Below the pieces are notes generated by a model. It was not told where the DNA came from. It did no database searches and saw only the letters and a program-made list of their open reading frames with translations. The position numbers and the translations under genes are program-made. DNA of 64,000 bases from Taenia hydatigena (lineage: Eukaryota > Platyhelminthes > Cestoda > Cyclophyllidea > Taeniidae): the NCBI GenBank assembly GCA_036345935.2, contig JADWOT020001419.1, positions 124,001 through 188,000 of the forward strand, given 5' to 3'. This document shows positions 46,444 through 58,902 of the stretch, piece by piece. How positions within the stretch are numbered: the first letter of the stretch is position 1; each line of letters begins with the position of its first letter.

Positions 46444-48149
46444 TCACAAATCTCACATATGCTTGGAATCTCCCGGCAACTCTCTCTCTGTCTTATATAA
46501 GTAAACAGGCCGATGAATAGGCGAAAAAGTGGGAATGCATGAATTAATAGACAAATGCTTAGCTCGACTTGGTGGTTTCGTTCTCGGTTTTATATCAACT
46601 GAAGTATATTTTTTCCTCATACAATACCTTATAGAACTAGAGATAGTTCTGGATACGATTACTCTAACAGGACATAACAAGTAAGTCGAAACCCCACTTA
46701 GCTGCTGGAAAAAGTTTGTTTGTGTTAAAGAAGTTGAACTGGGATGGTTGAACCAATGACCAGGCATTGATTTAGAACGGACCTCTCAAAAAAGGTATAT
46801 GCAGCATATTCTATAACACTGTTAGTTCCCAAGAGAACTTCAGAGGAGCAACGAGACACGCAGCTCTAAACATTAAGAATGTTTTTCAGACTTCTTATTC
46901 CAGAAATGACAATTTTTGACCGCACTAAAAGCCGCTGCGTAAACCGGAAGCCAGATTAGGCGGCGTTACTCTTTTGGTAGCAAACCATACAAAGTGACGC
47001 AGCAGCAAGTCAAAATGAAAGAGAAAAGACAAGATTAAGCTGCACAACTCCATTGAATTTGCATTTTATCTTATGTGCTATTAAGGTTTCCAATCACTCG
47101 TGAATAATGCCAATCCCATCCATCAATTTGAGGCGCGTTTGGAAGAGTGCCGTTCACTGCATGCCAAAATAACCCACTTGGCACTAGAGAGGAGGCGATT
47201 CTTCTTCCTTAAAACGCGATGGCAAAGAGCATCTTTCACCTCACACCCAAATGGCTCAGTGGAATTGGCCTCAAATACAAAGCCTTAACAAAGTTATTTA
47301 ATGAGCAATAAAGCGATGACATCCGAGACACAGAAGCAAAATTGGACCAGGGAAGGACCAGAAATGCCTGCTTACGGAACCTCCAGATACACACAGAAAT
47401 GCCAAACGACTAATAGGACCAAGTCGGTTATCAATCATTAGCCAACTAAAAAGGCGACTGTGTAGGAACTTTTGCCGAGGTGCTGTGCAAAATCAAGAAA
47501 GCGCCAAGTCCACTTTATGGCACATCATCATCACTGCAACACTTCAGTCCACAATCCAAGCCCCTCTCAATAGTGCATAAGCTTTGCACGATTCTTGTCC
47601 TTGTCACTAATAAACAGAACCGCAGCACCCAGTCAATGTTTCCCCAATGCTACTATAGTCTTCGAACTATCTATTCTGTTGTGTTTTTAGTCAATTTTCG
47701 ACACCGATAACTAGAGCTAAGCAAAAAGAACTTGAAGAAACATTACGAAAGGAATAGGAAGAACCAGAAGAGGAAGTATGTTACTCTATCATGTCATGTC
47801 GCCCTCCCGTTGAGCAAGTGGTCCAGCAGTGATTCACTAACCCTTACTGCTTTCAAGAAGTCCCTTCCGAGCACCTTCCAGCTATATCGAATTCTACCGA
47901 TCAGGTAGATCTCAGACAGCAGCTTCGTTGGTCTTCTCTAGGTCACCGAATCGCTGTGAACAACTGCATCCAAAGTCCACCGCACACACACACACACAAA
48001 CACACCAATACACATAAAGCATTGCCTCTTAAACATGGAGTGTCGAGTGCTTTACAACTGTGAAGTGACCACTATGTGGATGGTTGAGTGATAACCGGTA
48101 ATAAAATATTTATTTGCCTAGTGGTCGTGACAGCACAGGCCAATTCCCA
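46444..48149. other. No confirmed gene; short CA microsatellite
   Basis: Plus frames at 47100-47288 ('IHQFEARLEECRSLHAKITH') and 47480-47710 look partly coding but lack splice support. A CA dinucleotide run lies at about 47982-48013 with a few interruptions. Confidence 0.35.
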
Positions 48150-49790
48150 TCATGGAATCAAAATTTTCATGAACTGAATCCAGGTAGCAGTCATGTAGTC
48201 AACGTCCATCACATCTGCTTAATTATTGAGGAGGAGGTAAATCAACTGTTGCACCATCACTCACGTCCCACATCGCTGTTTACTGCTATTAACGCGTTGA
48301 TCCAGAGTAGGTCCAGACAAAAAAGATTTGCAATTTTAGTCTACTTAGTGCTAAGGGTCCACTTAAGTATACTGCCCTTTAACTGCGTTGAAGTCGCCAA
48401 AATCAAACTCACCAAATCATTTGGTAAAAAGGGATAAGTTTTACCACCACCTGCCGCTCATTCGCCGAATACTATGCTAAAGCTAGACAACAAGCTGACT
48501 TTCGCTTCAGCCTTCGGACTAACTCACAACTCAGTTGGTTTTAGCCAATAAGTACGGGAAATCAATGCGAGAACAGCAAGAAGAACCGCATCGAAACGGA
48601 CGCATGCTATCCAATTTTTCGTGACTCGGTAGGGATAAGAGTTCAAGTAATAACCTGGGAAACATTATTGGAATTTAACAATTCGAACCCGCTAGACACT
48701 TGACAACGACGAAGGATAGGTTGCATGTCGTGAATAAACTGCAGTTCGGAATTTCTAGGAACAGGCTGGTTAGTAATCGCGACGCAAAATCGGAACCAAC
48801 AGCACTTGAAATGATTAGTCTAGAACCGGTAATTCCATGCAATGCGGGTCAGCTCACTAAGTGGTTTGAACACAAGTTCATTGCAGGCTACAATCGCCCG
48901 TATTTAACGATCAGGCAGCAGTCTCAATACTTTGAAATTTTAGCACCACACTGGATACAGGACGCACAGCATTAGCAATGGAAAATAGGAAGCCACAAAC
49001 AAGTAACACCCTAATAAGGACAGCCTTCAATGCAATTCAGCAAGCTTTAAAAAGGAGAAAAAGTATTTTGGCCAAATAAAGGTCTAGTTTAATTTAATCG
49101 ACATTTGTAATAGGAAGGAGAAGACTTGCAGTTCAGGGAAAAGCAGGCGTTTCGAAATCCCTTCCCTTCCTCTTCTTCAACACAACGAGCAAATGAACCA
49201 ACTGGGCTCCAAGTCCCACCGTCCCCAGAAATCACACTTATCTCCACCACCACAAGTGTCTGGACTCCCGGTACCATACTGGCGGAGCCCCGTCACCAAA
49301 TTCATAGCCACACCGAAAGGCACCGAGGAAGCAGTGGGGACAGCAAAACCATCAGCATTGGTGCCCTCGATTTCAGGAGCAATAAGAGTCATCAGCGATT
49401 CGGTAGCGGCATTGACCAGCCACCCCTCAATGTCGTCATAGATCCACGCCATCAGAAACAAAGTGGAGTTGGTGAGCAGGAGTCGTCAATTGAATGAGGA
49501 ATTTGGTCAAATAGACGCACAGTGGGAAAGACGAGGCCAAAGACGCGATGAGTGTGTGCATCCATACTAGAGACGGCACCTGCGTGAGCGCTGATTCCAA
49601 CAATGCGGCATAGGGAGACGGAGATGTGGTGGAGACTGATAGCGATCCCGAGTTGACAGTCCTAATGATGATACCGCAGCAAGACGTGCAAGGTGGTATA
49701 GACCAGTTGGTTCAATGGTCAGGTGTCGATCACTGCCTTTGCCGCATCGCAATCCTCGCCTGTAAGGGAAACGAGGATGACGGTGAAGTA
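48150..49790 (+). repeat. Dispersed element R2, copy A (longest copy)
   Basis: This is the most complete member of a family also found at 31590-32945 (minus) and 63440-64000 (minus). From left to right: a block with 'ICLIIEEEVNQLLHHHSRP' (about 48210-48270); a 91-codon open frame at 48700-48975 with 'TALEMISLEPVIPCNAGQLT' and 'YNRPYLTIRQQSQYFEIL', whose last part is also readable in copy B; and a block at 49130-49790 whose three frames all align with copy C or B, for example 'VTKFIATPKGTEEAVGTAKP' followed by SALVPSIS. Conservation is seen in DNA in every frame, so coding is not proven, but the 48.9-kb block keeps its residues with only one stop in copy B. No terminal repeats or known transposon motif were seen. 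Confidence 0.7.
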
Positions 49791-52170
49791 AGAGATTAGT
49801 TGGTCAGTTGTAACGAAAAAGGAAAACACGTTCGAGAATGGGCATTAGGCCCATTTACGATTATCAACCCATCAGGCACATTTAACTTTGGCAAGCAGAG
49901 GGCGAACGCTTACCTCAGCTCCTACAAGGCGGCAAAATCACCAAAACCTCAGCTGCAACCACGACCGAGAAAAAGGACGAGGAAGGAATCAATTTCGTGA
50001 CATCCAGAGTCGTACCGAAGCCGCAACCTTTTGGGCGTTCGTATTCACACACATACTCGATGTCATGGGACGACAATATTTATGGATAAAGAGCGCCGAC
50101 TCTTCCGGCGCACCATTGACTCCATCGCTCAGAGGAGGCATTTACCCTGTCATGGAAACGAAGAAATTATGCCCTTCAGACTTCTCAACAAACGTAGCTA
50201 ATTTTGTTATAGCATTGGCTAGCTGCTGCAAAAACATGTGATTTGCTTAGGGAGAAATTAAATGCCTGCATAAAAAACTCATTTGACATTACGGTAAGGA
50301 AATAAAGCACTGATTCATTATTTCGACGTTTTCAAGTCCAAATTATTTCGCGTCTTTTCTCACATCTACGCTGAGACGATTCTTGGTATTATACCATCAC
50401 TCGTTGCACCAAAACCGGTCCTCCACCATCACAAGAGTCAAAATTCTTCCTTTTCTCACCGAAGTCAGCATGCGATTTTTCATTTTCACTTGTCATTGAA
50501 ACCGAAAATTCATTCATCGACCACAGCGCGGGAAAGGAGGTCATACGAGGCGCCATCTGATAAGTGGACCCTCACGTTCGACCGCTGCAATGACCGAAAT
50601 TCACAGTGTTGAGTTCAGCGTTGTGCTGGAGAACACTTCGACAGCACTAAAGTAACGAACTCATCAATTCGGTATGCGATTTCTTCTTAACAACTAGAAA
50701 ACTGGTAGCCAGTATAAAAAATTTAACCCTCCACCTTTCGTCAAAATTGGAAAAAGACTTTAGACAGCCATGATTAGCTGACACCGCCCAAATGTAAAAA
50801 GTGCTCAAGACAAACCAGACGCAGTCTGCACCAACATTTAACTAAATGCCCAAATAGAACTGGAGTATTTCGTCACCAGGATTACACAAACCATGGATTC
50901 ATCAAGCCTCGAAAGGCACTAGCCACACTTTCAAGTCAATACATATGTTTGATTGTGTGTGTGCATGAAACGCATCAAAAATTTAAAAGTAGGGTGAATC
51001 GCAACCCATGCACAACCACGACCAGACAAAAGTCCAAACTTTCATATATGCCGCTAAATACACGAAAAGGGCATTGGGTACTAATAAAGCAAGGTGACAT
51101 TCACGGCACTCATTTTCAAATTTAGAGACCACATCATGAGAATTTTTAGCTTGCGAATTAAAAACAAATGTAAACGTGCTTGGCGAGCACAATATTTTGC
51201 AAGACATGTGCACGAGATTTTAAACACTATATTTACTAGTTTTGATGAATTTTGGAACATGGACCGGTTAATAATAAGTCAAAATTTAGAATTTTTGTCA
51301 TGGCTTTGAAAATTTTGCATGCGGAATCCATTGCTTTGTCCTTAATCTTCCTTCGGGCAACACTAGTCGAAATTGATATAATAGTTTACTACTTATGTTT
51401 CTTTAAATGTACCTTTCAGACGAGAGGTGAGAGCACATCTTGAATCCCTTGGCGCTGATCGAGGCTATCTCACGACCCCAGTTTGATGTGCCATCTATCC
51501 ATCCTTTTGTCGAAGGCAGTAAAGATGCCTCAGAGCGTTTATGCAATGCTCATTATAATACTTATATCCTTTAAATGTGCTTTGTAGGCCAAAGGTGGGA
51601 TAATAATTTTAAACCGGTCGTAGAGTAGCGTGGTTGCTCCTTGGAGGTAAATATATCCTCGGCACAGACTTTCTAATATTGTTACTCTATATGTGCCCTC
51701 AAAATATAATAATAGCAAGGGCGGAAGAGTGGAAGAGAAGGAAAGGGAAGAATCATCTAGATCTCAACCTTCTAGTGTTCGGCTTAGTCGCAGGGATGGG
51801 GAAGCTAGTAGTAGAGATCCCTGCACGAACTTCAGAAATACTGTCTGTGGACAGCAAAGGGCTTGACCAGTTGTTTATAATTTAATCAAACACAATGTCA
51901 CCAGGTTCTTTCATTTCATTAAAAAATATTCAGCATAAAATTTGCACTTCTGTTTCTTGTCTAGTCTTTAGACTCAACTGCGATCACTCGGATGGTTATT
52001 GTACCTTCGTTGAGTGGAGTGGCCTCTAGGCCATGCCAGCAGCTAAAAATTTCGTTGCAGATTTGCAACGTAATATAACCAAACAAAGCGACAAACACAT
52101 TGTTTGCTTTTTGGTAAGGTACTAAGATATAACATTTTACAAGGATAGAGAGTTAAAAACGGAATGTTGG
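49791..52170. other. No confirmed gene
   Basis: Plus frames at 49800-50000, 49888-50241 (117 codons), 51094-51309 and 51634-51885 are open, but have no motif I trust. 50.3-51.0 kb contains nothing recognisable. Confidence 0.35.
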
Positions 52171-52419
52171 CTAAGTCCTCGCCTCCAATGTGGCGATTAC
52201 ATTACCTCCAGATGCGGCTGAGCAGAATTCTGGAGAATAAACTTTGCCAAAATAACTTGCCTGGATACAATCACATCTCAACCATCCGACATAGAAGGCG
52301 AACACGTCATGTTGATTGCTTGCTTTGCAGGTGCCAATTATCCACTCGCCTGGACCAATGCAATCCATTCTTTCTTCGTCGACAAGCCAATAATCACACA
52401 TTGATCGTGCTATTACCAT
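52171..52419 (-). CDS. Weak candidate exon, possible MBT-like segment
   Basis: The minus frame reads 'RSMCDYWLVDEERMDCIGPG' then EWIIGTCKASNQHDVFAFYV. The D-Y-W-x-x-x-x-x-x-x-x-I-x-P-x-x-W spacing is reminiscent of MBT repeats (Y-D-Y-W-x-D...D-I-x-P-V-G-W-C), which bind methyl-lysine on histones, but the aromatic cage and the Cys after W are not in place. The plus strand is open for 96 codons over the same bases. I give this little weight. Confidence 0.15.
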   Translation of the reverse strand: MVIARSMCDYWLVDEERMDCIGPGEWIIGTCKASNQHDVFAFYVGWLRCDCIQASYFGKVYSPEFCSAASGGNVIATLEART

Positions 52420-54245
52420 TGGTCCAGCAAAACATGTTCATTTTGCAAGTGTAGCGATTGACTACGCTAAATGGCTTACGAAACCCTCGTAGGGTTCTGA
52501 CTGCAAGCACCTTTAAGCCTACACCATTGAAAAGACGGAATAGAACCCATTCAGAAGATATATAAATGGAGATTAAAAGAAGGCCCAGCATATTGGCGCA
52601 GGACGTTCCTCCAACCCAGTGTCTCCGAATCGATATTCACATTCTCCAGGTGAGCGGAGCTTGACGGAAATCACGGCTGGAGCACAACTCAACTCAGTGT
52701 GATGAGCAGAAATCACTACAGTAATTTTGCCTTGGCGGAATGGGTGTTCACATCTGCATTAAGTTCAATCATTAAAAAGTTCACAAATTGCGGAACAACC
52801 GTCACAATCATCCACGGTAGGGTGCCATGCTGCCTAATTGAAGCTTAAATCGAGTAAAATTTATGGCGAGATTTGAGGAGGCGAAATGAAGTCGGTCAGT
52901 TACCGACCGTTCCAGACATCACCCATTCAGGGATTCGGACGCAATCTTGCACCTCCCTTCTACCTTATTAACATGCCATAAAAGTAGTTTGGTATGATGA
53001 CTTCTCAAGAAGGATTTGTAATGATTGGAAATAATCTTTTTCACTAAAGCGTAGATTTTGCATTTTATGTTCTTGTTACTTGCATTTGCATTGGTAATAG
53101 AGCGAGCTTAGCACTCCATCTATGTTGATCCTAGAGGTAAAAAGGAGAAAATATAGGAACAATCTTGAACAAGTTGCCATTGGTAGTGACCTAAGCTGCA
53201 TATTCCTATTGTGATAGGTATGCATTAGGAACAGGTAGTAAATTCCAGGCAACATTAATGCATTGGTTTCGTAATTCTACAGAAGTTGGCGTTGCTAATA
53301 TTCGGTCCTGTATCATTGCAATGGCATAATTACACCCCTACTTCTTTGCTTTCACATGTTTGATAGAAAAGCCAAAGTGATCAACTCCTTTATATGGCAA
53401 TTGCATCTTAGCTGGCTTTCATTAACTTTTAGTTTGCATCAGCATACACCTCAACATGGGGACATCTCAAATTGGAGTATAATGCCAAACTATGTCTCTC
53501 ATTAACGGTTCTTTGATTAGACCTCCTCAAGTTGGTTTGCGACTGGCGTGATACAGGTTCTTGGTCTGTAGGACTTGTACTTCAGGAGTGTGGGTAAGCC
53601 GCACTCAAGGGTATCCTTGTGGTCATCAGAAAAAGGTCGAGAATGCATCAACGCACTAGCAGCGCTCTTAGTTATTCTCATCAACAAATGCTCAGTTGTC
53701 GTCTGCCAGTCAGTATATAAGCAAAATGTGTCATGGACGATTCGAGCCTACCGTGGGCGATGTTTTACAGCTCGCGCATTCTCCCCTCCAATTGTGTTCA
53801 GCGGTTAGCTTCAAGTCATTTTCCGAGTTGCATCTTTATAGCTGATTCAAAATATCTGCTTTTCTTCATAAGTTTGTCAGATGTGGCAATCACCAAAGCG
53901 CGCAGACGCATTCGCAGTCAAACATGGTCAGGCTGTAAGAGGGCCTTCAGAATGGAGGCAATTTACATTTAGCGTGTATGGACCCATTGTAAGAGCTCTG
54001 TTGGAATCACCCTTGCAAAAGTTTACATATTGCAAATCAATTGTCGAGACTTCGATGTTCCACTGCACTCTGATTCGCAAGGTGTGACGCATCTCAAGAA
54101 TAAATCCAATGGAGCTCATACTATGAGCATATACACGTCAATTCTAATTACCTTCCTTTTGTAGGCTTTTCTTCTGCGTTGTAGTGGAATAAAATTCAGC
54201 GAACGGAGAGGTCAAGGCTACTGGCATGGCCCGACGTCCACCCAT
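52420..54245. other. No confirmed gene; one coding-like plus frame
   Basis: The frame 53881-54087 after an acceptor 'ataagtttgtcag' (53880) reads 'AVKHGQAVRGPSEWRQFTFS' and 'YGPIVRALLESPLQKF'. It looks like a real exon, phase 0, but upstream frames (53575-53808, 53733-53972) do not join cleanly. The rest is unassigned. Confidence 0.3.
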
Positions 54246-54557
54246 TTGGCTAGGCCGATATGTCTTGAAACACACCTCTTGGGTGAGCGGCAGGAACACA
54301 ACGTAAATCCTCCGGCACCGGCAAACGCCGTCCCACAGCTCCCCATTAATGCACTCGCTATTAGCGCTTTGTCAATGACAATAAAGATGTCTCGAAAAAA
54401 TCAGTCTATTTGGCGTAGTCGAAGGGACGAGGAGATGAATGTAGAAATTCCCACAAATGCTGCCTGTGTAAATAACGAAGAGGGGATCTGGAACACTGTT
54501 AGCATGAACCACGGAGGCATCGCCTATGGGTCAAAGAGCTCGGCTTGTTATATTTAA
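54246..54557 (+). CDS. Uncharacterised ORF, 103 codons
   Basis: The plus frame is open to TAA at 54555-54557 and reads 'NVNPPAPANAVPQLPINALA', 'ISALSMTIKMSRKNQSIWRS' and 'EIPTNAACVNNEEGIW'. It is Ala/Pro/Asn-rich, as in disordered regions. A donor-like GTGAGC lies early in the frame, so the start may belong to an intron. No domain is recognised. Confidence 0.28.
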   Translation: MARPICLETHLLGERQEHNVNPPAPANAVPQLPINALAISALSMTIKMSRKNQSIWRSRRDEEMNVEIPTNAACVNNEEGIWNTVSMNHGGIAYGSKSSACYI

Positions 54558-54967
54558 AACAAACATGCTGCCATCACAATTCAATCTAGTATTAAAAATA
54601 TATTGATTTCCTAGTTCCTATTCTTTATGTCGGTTCCCCTCCGATATTGTCATCTGACTCGAAACGGCAAAAAGGATGAGCAGGAGGCACTACAGCTCCT
54701 TGATCGCGACTTCTGCAATCGAAAAAATCAGATCTGCCATCTGATTCGTTACTTGTCGCTTGTGCCGCATCGCCCTGATTGACGGATCCTTTGTTCCAGA
54801 CCCTCATAGGCAACACAAAATGGTAGCCACACAGGGGGCGAATCGCCTCAACCAGACGTGGAAGTATTTGCTAGTTTTATGTGCCGTGTCCACTTCAGTC
54901 TGAATAAAGAAAGGAAGTGGGGGAGCCAGAGGAGGGAAAAAGCGATTAAATGTGTTGAAGTGATTTG
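54558..54967. other. No recognised gene
   Basis: Short minus frame at 54625-54816 only; nothing supported. Confidence 0.4.
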
Positions 54968-55482
54968 GCAGGTGTGCGGGTGAGATCGTGTTGGCGGAGG
55001 GTGGAGTTGAGATTAAATGAACGGCCGGCTAAACACGAAACGAACAATTAAAGGGTGGAACTGCCTAGTTGGTCGTCTGGAAGGATGAGTTAGTAGGCGA
55101 GGATGAAACGAGTGCGCCTTCGCACCCACATACACTCAAGCACACATACACGCACACGTTTCTACCTATTTTGCGCGACAGTAATTAAGGAGACTCCTCA
55201 ACAGGGTGGAAATGAAAGTGTGCAATGACACACGCAAGCTTGGGCAAACAGAGAGACAGGTGAAGATACATGGGGGAAGGACGGAGAAGGCGGTCAAGGG
55301 CTGGAAGCTTGCATTTTTACCCATTATTGTAGAACACCAGGTAGAGCCATTCTCTACTAAGGGGAAAAGAATTAGGCAGTGATATAAGCAGGTGAGTTTG
55401 ACCAGTTTGCAAATCGCAAAGTGGAAGCGATACGCTCACCTTCGCGCTCGAAGAGGTGAGTGGAGGAAGGGAGGAGGCGTGC
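54968..55482 (+). repeat. Dispersed repeat family R3, copy 2
   Basis: Direct-orientation counterpart of 37926-38445. It keeps the start 'gtgtgcgggtgaga', the CA-rich 'cacatacacgcacacg' (55143-55158), 'gcaatgacacacgca', 'aggtgaagatacatggg', 'ggggaaaagaattaggcagt' and 'gctcaccttcgcgctcga'. Overlapping frames of 150, 98 and 144 codons begin near its right end on both strands and extend beyond it (to 55894); their low-complexity composition (CT-rich 55560-55640) argues against coding. Confidence 0.75.
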
Positions 55483-57379
55483 TACGCCGGTGTGGGTTAG
55501 CACATGCGTGCTGGAGCATAGTGGAAAGCCCGCGGGCGGGCGGTTGCTGGCACACATCATTCCTTCCTTCTTATTTTTCTCCCCACCCAACATTACCCAC
55601 CTCCTCCTCCTCCTCATTCTTCCGCCTCCTTCCCTACCCATTTGTGCGCCTTCACATCCATGCCACTTCTCATCGCGCATCGCCTTAACAACCAATGAAG
55701 CCATCGTCATGGCGCACATCTCATCCAAACAAATGGGTGGTGCATACCAAAGGCTTCCATGCTTTAGCCTCTTAGTGGGCCTACCAACTGCGATGCGAAT
55801 CGTGCACATCGGCATGGCGACCAAGGCATGCGTGTGGACATGCGACCAGAAAGTGCACCGAAAGAGTTCAGTGTATATGAAAGTGTCAACGTAATTGTAG
55901 CTTAAGAATTGGCACGATTGAATTGCAGACGATAAAACAGCAGCATGGGATTCTTAATTATCAATTAAATGATTAAACTTCTTAGTATGCCTAACAAATC
56001 ATGCATTTTTTAAGGCTTTTTGCAAGTTAATTAAAAGTCGTTTTTAACTAGGTGATTGTTGGCGAATTATTTTAATAGTGGTGCTCCGCATGCGCTGGTG
56101 TTGTATTCGATGGCAGCCTGTGCGTCATGCTGCCTGGCTTACATAAACGAAAATCAAAGGCTGCTTAAAAATGGTTTTGAAAGGGTGTTTTAGATGCTAG
56201 TGATCCCAAATTGGTTGGTTTAATCCGCGTTCTATATTATCGCCTCATAAAATTCCAATGAAGCATTTAGTCGAAGATAGAATACACTAAACATACCCCT
56301 CTGCAAGGCAGGCACGAGCATTGCAGTAATTTACTATAGCACGTTATTCTAGGCATTGAAGTTCTAGCCCTTGCTGCAAGGATGGAGCACCTTTCTTGCC
56401 CTCGACCTTCACCGACTACCGTTTTTAAAGCGATCATCGACAGTGACTGCCACTGTAGGTCAGCTAACAGTCAGATGGTTTATGGAACCGTTTTTGCCCT
56501 CCTGTTGTCAGCAAGAATGCCTGGAGAAAACTGCGTGTTTTTGGGGAAGGTAGTAATAAATAAGTTACACAAGCGTACTCGCTGATCCGAAGGCAACAGT
56601 CAATAAAAGTAAATGGCGAATAACATTCATTAGAATCCATAAAGCGGAGACTACAAAGTGCTTTTTAAATAACATTTTAGCGGATCAGTCAAAGTAGAAA
56701 TGGAAGGAAGCATATTAGCTAGGGATTAAATTTCAAAATATGTAACTTAGGGCATTTGATGGAATGCAGCTTTGCAATTGAAAACGATTGACACACAAAA
56801 TGCAACTGCTTAAGTACGGATAAAATTGTGATCATACTTGCATATGCACACATCCCATAATATTAGGTCACAGTATTTGTGTTACACTTATTCATTTTAG
56901 CAGGATTCGCAACAGCCTTGTCAAGTTAAACACTTTTGATAATAGAGGGGTGAAATGAACAGCGCGTGATATTGATTACGTGATAAAAAGATTCATTAGC
57001 TCATCGCATGGTTAGCGGCTCTCTCGTTCTGCACTATTGATGCTTTGCCCTTTCTTTATCCTGTCAGGACTGGATTAACCGTAACTACCTAGATATCACT
57101 TAGCTTGAAGTAGTGATGTGCGTCTCATAAATTGTGACCCCAAGCCATCATGTAAGCTATTAATATTTGAGGTCCAAAGCCGGTAATCTGAATTCCCCCA
57201 CAAATGCTTGCTGACGAATTTGCTGGTGTCAGATGTTATGTACTGAGTGTTGGTTGGTTAAGTGCACAAAGCCTTAAAATTAAAAAGCTGGCTTTATCAG
57301 TTTTAGCAACACCTTGCGCTCTATCAACTTGACTGATTCTTAGTTATTCATTTTATTCCTTTTTTCTCTTTGTTGCCTA
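55483..57379. other. No recognised gene
   Basis: CT-rich tract (about 55556-55665), then A/T-rich sequence. Small frames at 56371-56585 have no motif. Confidence 0.45.
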
Positions 57380-58902
57380 CTAATGCGCTTCTTGACACCT
57401 GGTTTCTTGCTTTTTATGTACAGCATTTGCATCCAATAATTCGACATTGTTGACACTTCTGTAGGGTCTTCCTTCCCTGCATTCCGAATAATGCTCACCG
57501 CTCAACGCTGCAGATACCACTTTAAGAGCCAGTAGATGGCGAATTTGCACGCGCACGACGCAGTGCTCATTCATCTCTTGTTTGGTCGTTATTAAATATG
57601 GCTATCATGGCAACATTGGAACACTGCCTTGATGATAGCGGCAGACTTTGATAGATTTCCATTCCAGGTTCAATTGGGTATTGGTAATTGATTGTGCCAT
57701 GTAGCATTGTCCAATCTCAAACATGATAATGCTTTTAATGCACCATTTTCTTTTTAAAAAGCCTTTTATATTCTACAAGTCCCTCTTCTCTAGGTTATAG
57801 TCACTGCTACATAATCGCTCTAATTTTCCTAATATCTGAGTTGAATTGCCACTCTTACGTGCAAGAATGATAAGGATATAAAATTTAAGTCATGACCAAA
57901 GCTCACTTACATTGACTGTATGTCAACTCGTTAAGTACATAGCTAGGTTTACTTCCGTAGGATAAGTCAATGCAGCTCGTTGGGTTGCACTAAAACACTA
58001 GAGAATAAGTGTGTACTTACAATTTTGTAAGTACCCAGAAGCGCAACGCAATTTAAAAGCCAATGCCCTGTGAACTCATAGTCAATCGTTGGTTCTATAA
58101 CAACCGTGCAGCTGTCTATAACTGACGCGACGCAATGTGATACGATGCTTGCCTTACCAATGCCACCCAGGTAATGCTCACCTGGGCTCAGGCTGTCACG
58201 TGCGCCCATATCACACAGTAAATGCTTACGCCTTATTAGGCCAACAACTACACTTGGACAATAAAAATAATCATAAAGCTCACTAGAGACTTACAAATTT
58301 TGTCAGCGTCAATGAGCTTGATCGCAGTTACCCAAGCATTTCATGCCAGAGGCCTTCAAAGCAGAAGAGATCAAAGCGTTGCGACAAATAATCACTGTGG
58401 AATTGCCCTATAGATGAAACAACACCTACCGAAATCGTGTAAAATTCATGCGATCTTGCACCGTCTCTAGAGTTGCATATCCTTCGCGGCACATTGGACA
58501 GTAGAGGTGCATTCTTATATTGTTCATTCCTTCGAATGCACTGGGGTATACTAAAGCATTGATTTAGGAATAGGTTGTATGAGATGTCAAAGATGTGGCT
58601 AAAGTGTAGAGCACAATCTGGAATGAGTCGGAAATTAGTAGGCGCGAACTCACGCATGTGTGTTCTATTGTGATGACGAAAGAGCAAATCACAGTTGGCG
58701 AACGGAACAAAACGTGCACTGCCCACATTGTATTCGAGTCTGTTTTTTTGCAGTTTAAAAGTGCCTGTGTTATTTTCAATGTGTGACGGCATACGAAAAG
58801 AGCAGTGAGGAGCTTCGCAATTGGTCTTGCTTTTTTGGTGTCGCAAGAGTACATAAGAAATTTGAGGCGTTTGGCACACTAGACAAAGCAAGTTAGACAT
58901 TT
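57380..58902 (-). CDS. Five-exon gene with CPMC motif and a 36-nt intron, unidentified
   Basis: Preferred minus-strand model: 58902-58615 (acceptor TTTTCTTTGCTTCAG), 58550-58430 (acceptor CAATGCTTTAG, donor TCG|GTAGGT), 58192-58158, 58121-58021 (donor AAAATT|GTAAGT) and 57601-57380 (stop TAG). Introns are 64, 237, 36 and 419 nt and all phases agree (1, 2, 1, 0), giving 254 codons. Segments read SNLLCLVCQTPQISYVLLRH, 'NCEAPHCSFRMPSH', 'RHHNRTHMREF', then 'MHLYCPMCREGYATLETVQD', 'IDSCTVVIEPTIDYEFTGHW' and a charged end. Cys/His pairs suggest zinc binding. An alternative first exon, 58902-58332 (donor GG|GTAACT), stays open in one frame for 189 codons and has the same exit phase, so the 58.43-58.55 kb region can be read in two frames. 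The donor at 58615 (T|GTGCTC) is weak. Exons upstream of 58902 are expected. No family is recognised. Confidence 0.6.
58122..58157 (-). other. 36-nt GT-AG mini-intron
   Basis: Minus strand, GTAAGG ... CGCGTCAG, between exons ending ATTG and starting TTATAG. Its length is divisible by three and it contains no stop, so the unspliced reading is also open and retention would add 12 residues. Introns this short are typical of some flatworms. Confidence 0.55.

Noticed and set aside
51634..51885. ILGTDFL, similar to the end of retroelement aspartic proteases
   Set aside because: No D-[ST]-G active site lies upstream and the following hydrophobic run does not fit a protease; likely chance.
55372..55894. 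150- and 144-codon ORFs on opposite strands
   Set aside because: They start in repeat R3 and cross a CT-rich low-complexity tract; openness reflects base composition.
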